From contig SDOA01000011.1 of NCBI GenBank assembly GCA_004524595.1, positions 1 to 57,076 on the forward strand: a DNA stretch of 57,076 nucleotides. The letters run 5' to 3'. Position numbers and translations under genes: made by a program. Below are positions 1 through 9,490 of this stretch, in pieces (positions within the stretch are counted from its first letter, which is position 1; each line of letters begins with the position of its first letter). The DNA is from Candidatus Thorarchaeota archaeon (lineage in GTDB: Archaea > Asgardarchaeota > Thorarchaeia > Thorarchaeales > Thorarchaeaceae). Under the pieces are notes generated by a model, which ran no database searches, was not told the origin of the DNA, and saw only the letters and a program-made list of their open reading frames with translations.

Positions 1-171
1 ATACCACATGTTCAGATACAGTGAGGTGCTTGTGAAAATAATTACACACAGGCTAAATAACGCTAGTATCAATCCTACTGGTTTTGAAGTTCTTGCTTTG
101 ACAATCTGCCCTATCCAACAAGAAATAAGTGCAAAGATAATCAGAAGCCCAGGATCTATTAGAAATGTCAT
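1..171 (-). CDS. Small hydrophobic membrane protein, partial at window edge
   Basis: An open frame enters the window edge and starts at an ATG at 171. The 57 visible residues are mostly hydrophobic, with two likely membrane segments (about residues 7-20 and 31-49) separated by a short basic loop. The frame lies just downstream of, and out of frame with, the small ORF at 188-337. The two together look like one small membrane protein split by a frameshift. No family is recognised. Whether it is an independent gene or the second half of a broken one cannot be decided here. Confidence 0.35.
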   Translation of the reverse strand, partial: MTFLIDPGLLIIFALISCWIGQIVKARTSKPVGLILALFSLCVIIFTSTSLYLNMWY

Positions 172-187
172 AGATGATCCGGTCCGA

Positions 188-337
188 TTACAACATCAAT
201 ACTACCATCATAAGGATGGTTATCACGAATGATGCTACTGCGCAATTAACACAGAGACCCCTCTCAATCTCCTTCTTATCTTGCTGGCTAATTTGCGATT
301 CAACAATCTCATCAGTTTCCTTCTCATCATTTGCCAT
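188..337 (-). CDS. 49-aa protein with charged N-terminus and membrane segment (possibly frameshifted)
   Basis: ATG at 337, stop TAA at 188-190. The first 27 residues are highly charged. They are followed by a CVNC pair of cysteines (29 and 32) and a hydrophobic segment (about 33-49) that runs straight into the stop codon. Ending on the last residue of a membrane segment is unusual. The neighbouring reading frame carries on with further membrane segments (1-171), so this may be the 5' half of a gene broken by a one-base shift near 185-190. Function unknown. Confidence 0.4.
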   Translation of the reverse strand: MANDEKETDEIVESQISQQDKKEIERGLCVNCAVASFVITILMMVVLML

Positions 338-392
338 AGTGTAACCTCATTGATAGGATAAACATTGGCTGATTTAAACGTACGTTTTCTGA

Positions 393-887
393 TTACCTGA
401 TGAGTTTCTCCATCTCGATCTCGTCTCGAATTGGAATGCCGTATTTCCCTACAAATGGAAGTTGCGGTTTAATCTTACGTGTTTCTTCTATTGCATATCT
501 GTGCACAAATGCAATTTCAAACCCTCGTTTTTGATAGAATCTGATAGCGTCGATATTATCATTGGTTGTGATTAGCCATATTCTTCTACATTTCTTTTCT
601 CTAGCAATTCTCTCTATCTCATCTAATAATGACGACCCAATCCCTTTCCCCTTTTCAATAGCATTCATTGTCACTATTTCCAATTCATCATCTTTGATAC
701 CGTATGTAAGTAATCCTAGTCGTTTTTCATCATCCTCTGCAATTAATCCTGGTAGTAAGTCTGCTTCATAACTTGTACCACGGGTTACTATAATATTTGA
801 TGCCCAGTTATCCAGTAGTACTTCAGTTATCCAATCTCTGTCTTCAGGAGTTGATTTTCGAACTTTGATCTTCAATCGACTAACCAC
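393..887 (-). CDS. GNAT-family N-acetyltransferase
   Basis: A 164-residue protein of the typical GNAT length. The acetyl-CoA pyrophosphate-binding motif A is visible as GKGIGSSLLDEIE (residues 80-92). The motif B region has a following helix and the N-x-x-A-I-R-F-Y-x-x-x-G-F signature (about 109-123), as in RimI-like enzymes. The C-terminal 40 residues are a basic/aromatic extension. It probably transfers an acetyl group to a small molecule or a protein amine; the substrate cannot be predicted. It is divergent from the second GNAT gene that starts at 981. Confidence 0.85.
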   Translation of the reverse strand: MVSRLKIKVRKSTPEDRDWITEVLLDNWASNIIVTRGTSYEADLLPGLIAEDDEKRLGLLTYGIKDDELEIVTMNAIEKGKGIGSSLLDEIERIAREKKCRRIWLITTNDNIDAIRFYQKRGFEIAFVHRYAIEETRKIKPQLPFVGKYGIPIRDEIEMEKLIR

Positions 888-980
888 CAGAGCATTTTAA
901 TTGGTTCTATGTTATGCTTCTTTTGGTCTAGATATCTTGAACACTCCAAATGATTTATGTCGATTTATGTACTTAAGTAG

Positions 981-1505
981 GTGCGGAGCCATCAGGAGGA
1001 TAAGCCTATCTACAACTATGCTGAAACAACCATTCGCCATGCTAGCCTTTCTGAAGTTGATGTCATTAAGGAAATCATTACTGAAGCATATCAACCAATA
1101 CATAAACAACTTTCTAGAATGCCAGCTGCTCTCAAAGAGGGTCTTGATAAGATAGCTCGACACATCCAGATGGGAGATCAGTATGTTGCACTTGTTGGCG
1201 ATGCAGTAGTTGGGACAATGAGAGTCCGAATTACTGGTCGTGTAGGTGTCATAGCTCGTGTCGCAGTTCGACAGAGCTATAGAGGTCGTAGAATTGGTAG
1301 TATGCTCATCGAATACGCAGAAAACCTGATCGCACACATGAATGCTACTGTTGTTGAAGTTGAAGTATACGGTGCTATTGATGAACAGCTTGCATTCTAT
1401 GAGAAAATTGGATATACTGAGACAAATCGTCTTGAAAGATTAGGTGAAGAAATCGTTGTTATGCAAAAAGAGCTTGTTGAATCCGATATTGAACCTGAAT
1501 CTTAA
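981..1505 (+). CDS. GNAT-family N-acetyltransferase
   Basis: A 174-residue protein opening with a GTG. A TATA-like stretch lies about 12-18 bases upstream, so initiation may be slightly downstream or leaderless. Motif A is QSYRGRRIGSMLIEYAE (residues 98-114), preceded by the beta-4 strand with the V-A-V pattern. The late F-Y-E-K-I-G-Y signature is near 151. These are diagnostic of the GNAT fold. The substrate is unknown. It is not closely similar to the neighbouring GNAT (393-887). Its 3' end overlaps the convergent radical SAM gene by 4 bases. Confidence 0.85.
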   Translation: MRSHQEDKPIYNYAETTIRHASLSEVDVIKEIITEAYQPIHKQLSRMPAALKEGLDKIARHIQMGDQYVALVGDAVVGTMRVRITGRVGVIARVAVRQSYRGRRIGSMLIEYAENLIAHMNATVVEVEVYGAIDEQLAFYEKIGYTETNRLERLGEEIVVMQKELVESDIEPES

Positions 1506-2647
1506 GGGATAACTTCGCAACCATTGTTGAATTCTGGATATTTGAAATTATCAATTGATATTCTTCCATCTTTGATATATTGATGAATTAGAGGTATCTT
1601 TTTTCTGATACTCGATATTAAATATTTGACAGTACCACATACCTTGTCAAATCCTTCATCTCCCCACAATCTCTGTTTATTGGCAAATAAACATCTTCCA
1701 CCGCATATTCCATAATCGCCACAAGATGGACAGGGTTCTTCAACTTTCATTATGTTGTGAAGGTTTCTTGGTTCAGAGTTCCATATATCACCAACTAGCG
1801 AAAACTCCCAGTCTGGAGAGATTGGGCATACTCCAATACTTCCATCTACATGGATGGCAAATGTATCAATACCTGAACCACATCGAATCTCTGATAATTC
1901 ACCTGTAAGCAAAGAATATGTGATTGGAATAAAGGGTACAATTCCCTCAACGATTCCATCTTCCATTCGCCTTACCCAATCTTCGACCAATCTTGATATT
2001 CCAGGATTATATGAGGTGTTGACCCATTCCTCAAAATCATTCCAATTCCCTTCCGCATCCCAGATTACATTCAGCTGCCAGTGGATATGATCAAATGATG
2101 GGTTTCTTATATCAAGTAGATGCCGAACATCTCGATAAATATCTGATGCTTGAGAAATCGTCATCCTTGCAACAACATCCCCTTCGTATTGATTATTACG
2201 CAACCATCTAACATTATCCAAGACTTCTTGATAAACTCCTTCTGATCTATATCTATCAGTTACCTGTTCCATACCATCAATACTTACTAGTATAGAATGA
2301 AATCGAACTACATATTCAATAGGTATACGATTTAACAATAATGCGTTTGTCTGAAGCATAAATCGAGTATTTGGGAACCTGTCCATGAGTTGGATGATCA
2401 TTGGTATTCGTAATGTTGGTTCTCCTCCGTATAACATTAGAGTAACCGATGTCCTATCTTTTTCGAGAAACGCAACCAGGTCGTCAAGTGAATACTGAAT
2501 CTCTGTGTTCTCAGTATCTTCACCACCATGACAATATTGGCAATTTAGATTACATCTTCTGGTTAGCACGAGATGGTAATTCACAGAGATTTCACCTTTA
2601 ACGCTAAGAATCGGACTCCAGAATATTGCATAAACCTTGTCTTTCAT
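1502..2647 (-). CDS. Radical SAM/SPASM-type enzyme, archaeal peptide-modifying (AF0577-like) family
   Basis: A 381-residue radical SAM enzyme. The [4Fe-4S]/SAM motif is C32-x3-C36-x2-C39 within LTRRCNLNCQYCHGG. The GGEPTL motif follows near 94-99, and the S-I-D-G strand near 142. The C-terminal half has a second cysteine cluster of SPASM type (C-G-S-G-I-D, V-C-P-I, then CPSCGDYGICGGRC), which binds auxiliary clusters in peptide- or protein-modifying enzymes. The opening Y-H-L-V-L-T-x-x-C-N-L-x-C-x-Y-C resembles the archaeal AF0577-type subgroup (from memory, not searched). It starts 3 bases after the exported PPC-domain gene, so the two are cotranscribed. That makes the neighbour or another exported protein a candidate substrate (inference). 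Confidence 0.8.
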   Translation of the reverse strand: MKDKVYAIFWSPILSVKGEISVNYHLVLTRRCNLNCQYCHGGEDTENTEIQYSLDDLVAFLEKDRTSVTLMLYGGEPTLRIPMIIQLMDRFPNTRFMLQTNALLLNRIPIEYVVRFHSILVSIDGMEQVTDRYRSEGVYQEVLDNVRWLRNNQYEGDVVARMTISQASDIYRDVRHLLDIRNPSFDHIHWQLNVIWDAEGNWNDFEEWVNTSYNPGISRLVEDWVRRMEDGIVEGIVPFIPITYSLLTGELSEIRCGSGIDTFAIHVDGSIGVCPISPDWEFSLVGDIWNSEPRNLHNIMKVEEPCPSCGDYGICGGRCLFANKQRLWGDEGFDKVCGTVKYLISSIRKKIPLIHQYIKDGRISIDNFKYPEFNNGCEVIP

Positions 2648-2650
2648 GAA

Positions 2651-3076
2651 TTATTCTTCAGTTTCACTATACTCTAATTCAACTAGTAGATTATAATGAC
2701 CTATACCAGAATATGAACGAACCATTAAGTGTAGGATTCCTGATTCTGGGTAGTCATAATAGACATTTTCCCCTTCACTTGAATAACCTATGAAATCATA
2801 CTCGTCGATAGATGGACGCTCCCCAAATCGTCCGTAGAGGTCGAAATCAGCACCTCCACAAGTGAGCACGCAGTGGATTCTAGTAACGTTGTCATAAATT
2901 CGCATGGAGTGAATTCGTGAGTCCCCCTCTTGTACAATATTACCAGAAAAAGTAGCTTTGTCATCATCTACATATGGTGATGTTATATAGTCTTCTTCAA
3001 GAAAAATAAAGATTAATGGTACTGTCATGAACATTACCATTGTAAATGCTGCTATTAGATTGCCACGTTTCAACAT
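2651..3076 (-). CDS. Exported/membrane-anchored PPC-like domain protein
   Basis: About 141 residues from the ATG at 3076, which has GGGGTG upstream; an in-frame GTG at 3085 is the alternative. A hydrophobic anchor or signal (about residues 8-27) precedes an acidic linker. A beta-sandwich with the pre-peptidase C-terminal pattern follows: D-F-D-L-Y-G-R-F-G, then Y-S-S-E-G-E-N, then the G-I-L-H-L-M-V-R-S-Y-S-G-I-G-H-Y-N-L strand pair. PPC domains are found in exported proteins, often beside protease domains. It is the first gene of a pair with the radical SAM enzyme (3-base gap), and a C39-like peptidase lies divergently upstream. Confidence 0.65.
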   Translation of the reverse strand: MLKRGNLIAAFTMVMFMTVPLIFIFLEEDYITSPYVDDDKATFSGNIVQEGDSRIHSMRIYDNVTRIHCVLTCGGADFDLYGRFGERPSIDEYDFIGYSSEGENVYYDYPESGILHLMVRSYSGIGHYNLLVELEYSETEE

Positions 3077-3220
3077 ACTGTCCACCCCTACAAACTAATA
3101 GATAATTATTATCAGAACATATTATCTACCTTCAACTCACCCTTGCAATATAGGAATAAATGTCGTTCAATCGACAAGCTTATGATAACTTGACCAAAGT
3201 TCATATTGGAGAGCTAAGCA

Positions 3221-4705
3221 TTGAGAAGAATTTCCCTTGTTATTTTGTTTATAACTGTCCTAAGCATTACACCTTCAATTGTTCAGGCAAATTCATGTTA
3301 TCCAATACATGATACCAATTATTCAATGTCTGGAGATGCAATCCTTCCTCCGATATCATATATTTGGCAAGAAATCAATGGTTTCTGTGCATGGGCTGCT
3401 CTAGCTATGGCGATGCAATATGCAGGAGTTGATGTGAATCTCTATGATGTATTTGCAGCCTCTTCCATTGGCTTTTCATTTGCATATTTTCACATCAATG
3501 ATACATTGTTAATGTTTCCTGGCGCTCTATATTCTCAAATAGAACCAACTAATTTCATTGCAGAACTCTATGGGATAAACTATACTCTTTATGTTGGTTC
3601 TGCAGTTCCTAATCTTGAACAGAACCTTCAGGTCTGGGAAAGTGAAGGCATTTCTGTAGGTGTTCTTGATGATGGCGATGCTGCATTTGATTTGATGCGA
3701 AGCACTATCGATTCTGGCTATCCTTTACTAATTAGCGTTGATCCCACTTATCTTCCAGCCTCTGATTATGCTATCCTTCGAGAACAAGGATTGAGTGGAG
3801 GAGGACATGGAATACTATTAGTAGGTTATAATGATTCACTGCAATCTGCTACGATATTAGATCCAGGCGTTGGTTCGTTTGGCGATGATTATGGATACCC
3901 TGAAGATGGAAGAGGGAACTATTCAATAATCTCATACTATGATCTCTATAATGCTTGGTCTCCCCGATATTATATTGCAAACACCTTTTTACCAGGGGGA
4001 GTTCCGTTAGCAAAATCTGATGATCAGCTTGGTCAGCTTATTCGTGATAAACTTCTTGGAGTAGGAACAACCTATTCACCTTCAAGTGCAAATGCATATG
4101 TGGGCAAATTTGGGCAGGCTGGATTTCGAGCTATGAGCTCTGATATGACGGCTAATGGGTTGAAATCATATCTCTCGGTATTTGATGGGATCGATAACGA
4201 AATTCAATTCAAAGCCTCAGCAATAATGTTCATAGGGATTGGTCTTGAAGCACAGGTTACATTACAATATCTATCCTATCGAACTGCACTGAGTACACTT
4301 CCTGGGATAATGACTGATACTAACCTCACTGAATTTGTTGCTGCTGGAGAAAGAGCTTTACCTTTTTTTGAAATATTGGCTGATAACTCAACATTGATCA
4401 ATCCTACTAATATCAGTAAAGCTACAGGATATGTTGCAACAACATTCAAAGCAATCGCAGAAGCTTACAACTCGACTGGAGATATTGCTGGAGCATTTTC
4501 ACCATATGAGAATACTCTTGATGATATCTCAGCCGCATTACTTGGCATTGCTGACTCTTGGCGCGATGCTGGAAACGAATTAGCGAAATATTGGCCTAAC
4601 GACTTATTATCACAATATGGTACAGCCTTAGCGTTTGGTATTGGTGGTGTGATAATGTTGGTGATTTACTTTGTTTGGTGGATTCGTAAGAGGCCTTCAC
4701 AGTAA
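3221..4705 (+). CDS. Secreted, membrane-anchored C39-like (papain-fold) cysteine peptidase
   Basis: 494 residues. TTG start at 3221 with GGAGAG seven bases upstream. A signal peptide (about 1-23, ending near V-Q-A) leads to an extracellular papain-like domain. Candidate catalytic residues are C56 in NGFCAWAA, H196 in GGGHGILLVGYN and D214 in ILDPG, the order and spacing of C39/BtrH-N-like peptidases. Residues 265-460 are helix-rich with no family I recognise. A final membrane helix (about 470-487) and a basic tail WIRKRP anchor it with the peptidase outside the cell. It is divergent from the PPC/radical SAM pair. It could be a peptidase or an acyltransferase of the same fold. Confidence 0.75.
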   Translation: MRRISLVILFITVLSITPSIVQANSCYPIHDTNYSMSGDAILPPISYIWQEINGFCAWAALAMAMQYAGVDVNLYDVFAASSIGFSFAYFHINDTLLMFPGALYSQIEPTNFIAELYGINYTLYVGSAVPNLEQNLQVWESEGISVGVLDDGDAAFDLMRSTIDSGYPLLISVDPTYLPASDYAILREQGLSGGGHGILLVGYNDSLQSATILDPGVGSFGDDYGYPEDGRGNYSIISYYDLYNAWSPRYYIANTFLPGGVPLAKSDDQLGQLIRDKLLGVGTTYSPSSANAYVGKFGQAGFRAMSSDMTANGLKSYLSVFDGIDNEIQFKASAIMFIGIGLEAQVTLQYLSYRTALSTLPGIMTDTNLTEFVAAGERALPFFEILADNSTLINPTNISKATGYVATTFKAIAEAYNSTGDIAGAFSPYENTLDDISAALLGIADSWRDAGNELAKYWPNDLLSQYGTALAFGIGGVIMLVIYFVWWIRKRPSQ

Positions 4706-4717
4706 AAGAGATGATTC

Positions 4718-6820
4718 TCATTCACCAATAAGGGCCAACATCCGCTCTATATCATCGGTAGGTAGCTTACAATTATGGTCAACACAAACATGGGCAGTGG
4801 CTCTACCCTGTAACATTTCATGAAATTTAGTAAATGGTGCAAGTCTTGTAATCATCTTAGATTGCTCTTTTGTTCCTCTTAGAAGAACTACCTTGCGTGG
4901 TAGAAATCTCTGGGTGATTGCCTTCACCATTGTCTGAGTATCTTCTTGAAGAGGATCTCCGGCAATGACAATTTCAAAAGAAGGTCCCAGTACAAAATCC
5001 AATCCAATAAGCATCATAGTATATGCAGAGTGTGCCATTTCAATATCATCTGAGAATGCTCGAAATATTTCTTGAGCACGATTCTCATAATGGTTATCTC
5101 CAAGGAGTCTTGCCAATCTAATGAGGTTTAATGCAGCTACAGAGTTACCTGATGGCATTGCACCATCATAAGCATCCTTTCTTCTAATTAGCAATTCTTC
5201 AGAGTAGGTTCCTGTAAAATATAATCCACCATCATTTTTATCCCAGAAATAATCCAACATCTCGTCACTCAACTTCTTAGCTTGTTCAAGATAGTGCGGG
5301 TCGAAAGTGGACTCATATAATTCTAGAAGTCCCCAAATCAGGTACACATAATCATCAAGAAAGGCTCGATATGCTATCTCTCCATCACCATATCGATGAT
5401 AGAGTTCACTCTTATTATTCAACATCTTATCAAGAAGAAAATCCATTGCCTTTTCTGCAGTCTTTATGATGTTCTTCTGACCCAACACAACACCCGCCTT
5501 AGCTAAGGCAGCAATCATGAAACCATTCCAATCAGTAAGTATTTTCTCATCTCGATGGGGTCTGACTCTCTTTGCTCTTTCACTGTATAAATTCTCTCTG
5601 ACATTATCGAGTATTTTTTTCAAATGCTCAACATCCATGTTCAATGCTTCTGCAATTTTCTGCGTATTCTTTGTAACATGTGGAATATTATGACCTGTCT
5701 TTTCTCTGGTTACCTCATCTAGAAAATTACCTTCTCTTCTGATATTGAAATAGGTCGCTACTATATCAACCTCTTCTGGTTTCAAGATTCTCTCTATCTC
5801 TTCATATGACCAGAGATAGAATTTACCCTCAACACCTTCGCTATCTGCATCCTCTGCTGAATAGAATGCTCCCTCTGGGCTCAACAGGTTTCGCGTCAGA
5901 TACTTGTATATCTCTTGGACTATATCGGCATAGAGAGGATTGCTTGTTATTTGATATGCTTCAGTATATACCATCATCAGACTTGCTTGGTCATAAAGCA
6001 TCTTCTCAAAATGCGGTAGTAGCCATTGGGCATCGGTGGAGTATCTGTGGAATCCATATCCAATATGATCAAACACACCTCCCTTACGCATCGCAAGGAG
6101 TGTCTGTTCTACCATTTTCAATGCCCATTCATCACCTGTCCGCTTCCACACACGAAGTAAGAACATTAGGTTGTGAGGTGAAGGAAATTTTGGAGCCCTT
6201 CCAAACCCTCCGTTTTTGTCATCGAATCTCTGAGAGAGCTTACTGAAAGCTGATTGAATAGTGTCCTCAGTGAGATTAACTTGAGTCTTAGTTAATGGTG
6301 AAGATTTCAAAGCTGAATTAATTCTGTCGATGACTTCCTCGATATTCCCTCGATCTTTTTTCCAAATATTAGAAATTCGAGGAATGAGGTCGACCAGACC
6401 TAATATATTTTGACGGGATTCCTTTGGGATATATGTTCCAGCGAAGAATGGTTGCTTGTCAGGTGTCATAATGATTGTAAGCGGCCACCCTCCACTCCCC
6501 GTCATCATTTGAGCAACCTGCATATAAACTCCATCAATATCTGGTCTCTCCTCACGGTCTACTTTGATGTTCACAAAAGACTCGTTCAACAGGTTTGCTA
6601 CATCATCGTCTTCAAACGATTCATGAGCCATAACATGACACCAATGACATGTGCTATAGCCAATGGATAGAAAGATTGGCTTATCCTCTCTCTTTGCTTT
6701 TTCAAAAGCTTCTTCATTCCACGCATACCAATCAACGGGATTATTTGCGTGTTGTTGAAGGTATGGACTCTTCTCATGAGAGAGTCTATTGGTTCTCTGG
6801 TTATTGTCCAAATCTGTCAT
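4718..6820 (-). CDS. Thioredoxin-domain protein, YyaL/SPATA20 family (DUF255)
   Basis: 700 residues, the normal size for this family. The N-terminal thioredoxin-like domain opens with the family signature N-R-L-x-x-E-K-S-P-Y-L-x-Q-H-A-x-N-P-V-D-W and has the CHWC pair (C58, C61). The G-S-G-G-W-P-L-T segment follows near 118-125. The rest is an alpha/alpha-barrel like that of glycoside-processing N-acylglucosamine 2-epimerase folds, with the Y-D-Q-A and [11 protein letters not shown] motifs. Members occur from archaea to animals (spermatogenesis-associated protein 20); the biochemical role is not settled. It is convergent with the C39-like gene (12-base gap) and divergent from the methyltransferase-like gene. 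Confidence 0.9.
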   Translation of the reverse strand: MTDLDNNQRTNRLSHEKSPYLQQHANNPVDWYAWNEEAFEKAKREDKPIFLSIGYSTCHWCHVMAHESFEDDDVANLLNESFVNIKVDREERPDIDGVYMQVAQMMTGSGGWPLTIIMTPDKQPFFAGTYIPKESRQNILGLVDLIPRISNIWKKDRGNIEEVIDRINSALKSSPLTKTQVNLTEDTIQSAFSKLSQRFDDKNGGFGRAPKFPSPHNLMFLLRVWKRTGDEWALKMVEQTLLAMRKGGVFDHIGYGFHRYSTDAQWLLPHFEKMLYDQASLMMVYTEAYQITSNPLYADIVQEIYKYLTRNLLSPEGAFYSAEDADSEGVEGKFYLWSYEEIERILKPEEVDIVATYFNIRREGNFLDEVTREKTGHNIPHVTKNTQKIAEALNMDVEHLKKILDNVRENLYSERAKRVRPHRDEKILTDWNGFMIAALAKAGVVLGQKNIIKTAEKAMDFLLDKMLNNKSELYHRYGDGEIAYRAFLDDYVYLIWGLLELYESTFDPHYLEQAKKLSDEMLDYFWDKNDGGLYFTGTYSEELLIRRKDAYDGAMPSGNSVAALNLIRLARLLGDNHYENRAQEIFRAFSDDIEMAHSAYTMMLIGLDFVLGPSFEIVIAGDPLQEDTQTMVKAITQRFLPRKVVLLRGTKEQSKMITRLAPFTKFHEMLQGRATAHVCVDHNCKLPTDDIERMLALIGE

Positions 6821-6962
6821 TTATGTTCTATTTCATAGAGAAAATGAACATTATTAACTATTGTTATTAGAAGATTATTACATATAGCAATTTCCCCTAC
6901 TATTCTTGCGTAAAAACAGTTCTTTATTTTTGTGCAAACGAAATGTCGACTTGGCGATAGTG

Positions 6963-7610
6963 GTGAGTGATGGAAGTGATACTCAGAATGAAAACAAGAA
7001 CAAACAAGACAAGGTGAAGATGAGAGTCCTTAGCGCAACTAGCTATCTTCTTCCTCTAACCTCATCTATTCCACCTTTCTGGGGTGGAATCATGACTCTC
7101 CCATTTTTGTTTTATCTAGTAGGTATGATTGGAAATCTGCAAGCAATAATGTATCCAAGAGATGTCCTCAATCTAGTTGCAGTTTTTGGGTCACTTCTTC
7201 TGATAATTTACTGTATTGTGTATCTCTGGCGGAAAAAAGGACAGACTGGTCTGGTAACTACTGGTCCTTACAGATTTGTTCGTCATCCTCAATATTTCAG
7301 TGTGACAATATTCACATCTATTTTGACATATCAAAGTGTATGGATTCTGAGAAACACACGCGGGATAGGTTGGTTGAATGCCAACCAGACAATTCTTCTA
7401 TGGATTGTCATGTTAGTTGCATATGTCTTAATAGCATGGGTTGAAGAAATTCATTTGAGTAAATTATTTGGTACCACATGGGAAGCTTATCAGAATCAAG
7501 TTGGATTTCTAATTCCATTTGTGAATTTCAAATCAAGACTATTTGAGGGGATTGTATGTCTAATCATTCCTATAGTAATTCTGTACACGAGCATGTTTTT
7601 CCTAACCTAG
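6963..7610 (+). CDS. Isoprenylcysteine carboxyl methyltransferase-like (ICMT/PEMT) membrane protein
   Basis: About 215 residues from a GTG at 6963. The frame is open to a TTG at 6906, and an ATG at 7020 is also possible. A TATA-like run at about 6920-6931 favours the GTG. Four to five membrane segments surround the family motif T-G-P-Y-R-F-V-R-H-P-Q-Y (about residues 99-110 in this frame). The later paired E-E and F-G-x-x-W-E-x-Y-x-x-x-V motif is the SAM-binding C-terminal hallmark of ICMT/PEMT-type methyltransferases. The substrate (isoprenoid, phospholipid or protein C-terminus) is unknown. Confidence 0.75.
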   Translation: MSDGSDTQNENKNKQDKVKMRVLSATSYLLPLTSSIPPFWGGIMTLPFLFYLVGMIGNLQAIMYPRDVLNLVAVFGSLLLIIYCIVYLWRKKGQTGLVTTGPYRFVRHPQYFSVTIFTSILTYQSVWILRNTRGIGWLNANQTILLWIVMLVAYVLIAWVEEIHLSKLFGTTWEAYQNQVGFLIPFVNFKSRLFEGIVCLIIPIVILYTSMFFLT

Positions 7611-7672
7611 CTTAAAAGCATTACAATTTAAGACCGACATTCTCTTATTGATGTAAAATTGGTATCAATACA

Positions 7673-8500
7673 ATGAAGATAGCAGTAACTGGGAAAGGTG
7701 GTGTTGGTAAGACAACAATTGCTGGTACCTTGGCTCGACTTTTTGGTCGAGATGGTTACAAGATATTGGCAATTGATGCAGATCCAAATTACAATCTCTG
7801 GTCAGCTATTGGTGTCAGTCGTGAGCAAGCTAACTCCATTATACCCTTATTAGAAAATGAAGATTTAGTCAGAGAAAAGACTGATATGAAGATGGTTGAG
7901 GTATTTGGGAATTTCTTCCAAGTCAATCCTAGAGTGGATGATCTTGCCTCCAAGTATTCTATCAGCGGACCTGACAATGTGAGTCTACTTGTTGCTGGAA
8001 CTGTCAATATGGGCGGTCAAGGATGTATGTGTCCATCAGCAGCACTATTGAAGTCGCTCATGAAGTATCTGAACCTTGAGAGTGATGAAGCTTTCATAAT
8101 GGATATGGACGCAGGAATTGAGAACTTGGGGCGAGGGACAATAAAAGGAATGGATTTACTTCTTGCTGTTGTTGAACCCGGAAGAAGGTCTCTTGATACT
8201 ATCGAACGGGTGAAACGACTTGCTGAAGACCTTGGTCTGGAACGAGTATTTGCAGTTGGTAACAAGATTATGAATGCTGATGATGAGGTATATGTAAGTG
8301 ATATAGTGCGCTCGCAGGGAATCCCCTTGCTTGGTATTGTTCCCTATGATGAAAGAATACGTGAGGCTGACCGACTGGACTTAGCTCCCATTGATGTTGA
8401 TGAAACGAGTCCAGCAATCTGTGCCATTCAGAACATAAAGGATGAAGTTATCAAACGATTAATCGAATTATCTGAAATTAAGACTCCCTCTCAGGAATAA
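7673..8500 (+). CDS. cooC: CooC-like P-loop ATPase (nickel insertion / CO dehydrogenase maturation type)
   Basis: 275 residues of the MinD/ParA/CooC deviant-Walker family. The P-loop is GKGGVGKTT (7-15). The metal-binding CxC pair that marks CooC is C118-M-C120 in GGQGCMCPS. DMDAGIENLGRG (144-155) is the Walker B region. CooC dimers bind nickel at the CxC and load it into the C-cluster of carbon monoxide dehydrogenase. No CODH gene is in the window, so the client must lie elsewhere or be a different metalloenzyme. The downstream MBL gene is convergent with no intervening base. Confidence 0.85.
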   Translation: MKIAVTGKGGVGKTTIAGTLARLFGRDGYKILAIDADPNYNLWSAIGVSREQANSIIPLLENEDLVREKTDMKMVEVFGNFFQVNPRVDDLASKYSISGPDNVSLLVAGTVNMGGQGCMCPSAALLKSLMKYLNLESDEAFIMDMDAGIENLGRGTIKGMDLLLAVVEPGRRSLDTIERVKRLAEDLGLERVFAVGNKIMNADDEVYVSDIVRSQGIPLLGIVPYDERIREADRLDLAPIDVDETSPAICAIQNIKDEVIKRLIELSEIKTPSQE

Positions 8501-9412
8501 TCAGATAGCAACAAGTTTGCCATTCTTCTCCTCGATTAGTTCTCTTGTGACTAGAGAAGTGATGTGGTGTTCAATCATCCAGATCTCGAATTGTAGATAT
8601 ACAGGATCTGTCAAAGAGGGATAAATGATTGGATTCAATGTTATATCTGCAACAGTCTTTGCACCATTCATAATTGCAGACAATACTAGATCTTCACGTA
8701 TCCCAATCTGTCTATCATATGCTGCAAGTGCTGTCTTGTAGTCTTCAACCACTGGTTCTCGTAAGTGCCCACTGATTAGAGCATTGTAATCATTATGCTG
8801 CAATTGACGTATCGAGCGTTTGAATTCTGGGATTGATGAGTTTGGATGTCCATAATAAGGACCAAATTCTGTTAAGTCAATATCTGCGGCAAAGACGAGG
8901 TTTGGTTCCAGAATCTCAATGCACATATGATCTGGAAGATGGCCTGGTGTATAGAGTGTTCTAAGAGTCAAATCGCCTATAACAAACTTATCTCCATTTG
9001 TTAGTATTTCATCAATGTGCCCCTCATCTAGTGCCCCGTACATTTTAGAATTGACTAGATGTTCCCATAGCACTCGCACAGGATTTGTTTTGTGAAATCC
9101 AAGGAATTCTTTCATCATCTCTTTATTGTTAAATAGAGGTGCCGTAATCTCATTTGCAGCAATCCTACATCTAGATAATCTTTGGAGTCTAGTTGCATGA
9201 GTTATATGGTCCGGGTGTATGTGGCTTAGTATCACTGTATCAATATCTTTGAGTGTGTGGTCCTTATCCTGTAGTAGTGCTCGAAGGTCTTCAATCCCAC
9301 AACCAGGATCTACTATTACTATTTCATCATCAATAATGACCAATGAGTTACATCTTGGGAATGCTCCTCCAATTACCAAAAAGAAACTTGGTCCTAGTTC
9401 TCTATAGCTCAT
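8501..9412 (-). CDS. MBL-fold metallo-hydrolase
   Basis: 303 residues. The dinuclear-metal motif is SHIHPDH (H64, H66, D68, H69). It is followed by T-P-G-H-L-P-D-H around 155-162, A-A-D-I-D-L (bridging Asp) and S-G-H-L-R-E-P (final His). The C-terminal 60 residues form a helical extension with I-E-H-H-I-T-S-L-V-x-R-E-L-I-x-E, similar to the winged-helix-like tail of LACTB2-type and glyoxalase II-like members. The substrate is unknown. It ends exactly where the CooC-like gene ends, on the opposite strand. Confidence 0.85.
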   Translation of the reverse strand: MSYRELGPSFFLVIGGAFPRCNSLVIIDDEIVIVDPGCGIEDLRALLQDKDHTLKDIDTVILSHIHPDHITHATRLQRLSRCRIAANEITAPLFNNKEMMKEFLGFHKTNPVRVLWEHLVNSKMYGALDEGHIDEILTNGDKFVIGDLTLRTLYTPGHLPDHMCIEILEPNLVFAADIDLTEFGPYYGHPNSSIPEFKRSIRQLQHNDYNALISGHLREPVVEDYKTALAAYDRQIGIREDLVLSAIMNGAKTVADITLNPIIYPSLTDPVYLQFEIWMIEHHITSLVTRELIEEKNGKLVAI

Positions 9413-9490
9413 AACAGGAATGTCCCTCTTAATGAAACTAGAAACGGCATGACAGCCCTATAATTGGACTATCAGCCAGTTCAATAATGA

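Noticed and set aside
8..232. 74-aa plus-strand open frame at the left edge
   Set aside because: Antisense to the hydrophobic frames at 1-171 and 188-337, which look more protein-like.
912..1337. 141-aa minus-strand open frame
   Set aside because: Lies antisense to the clear GNAT gene at 981-1505 and has no domain features.
3112..3204. 30-aa minus-strand ORF upstream of the PPC gene, considered as a precursor peptide for the radical SAM enzyme
   Set aside because: No ribosome site, it occupies the divergent promoter region, and it has no leader/core pattern; a single Cys is not enough.
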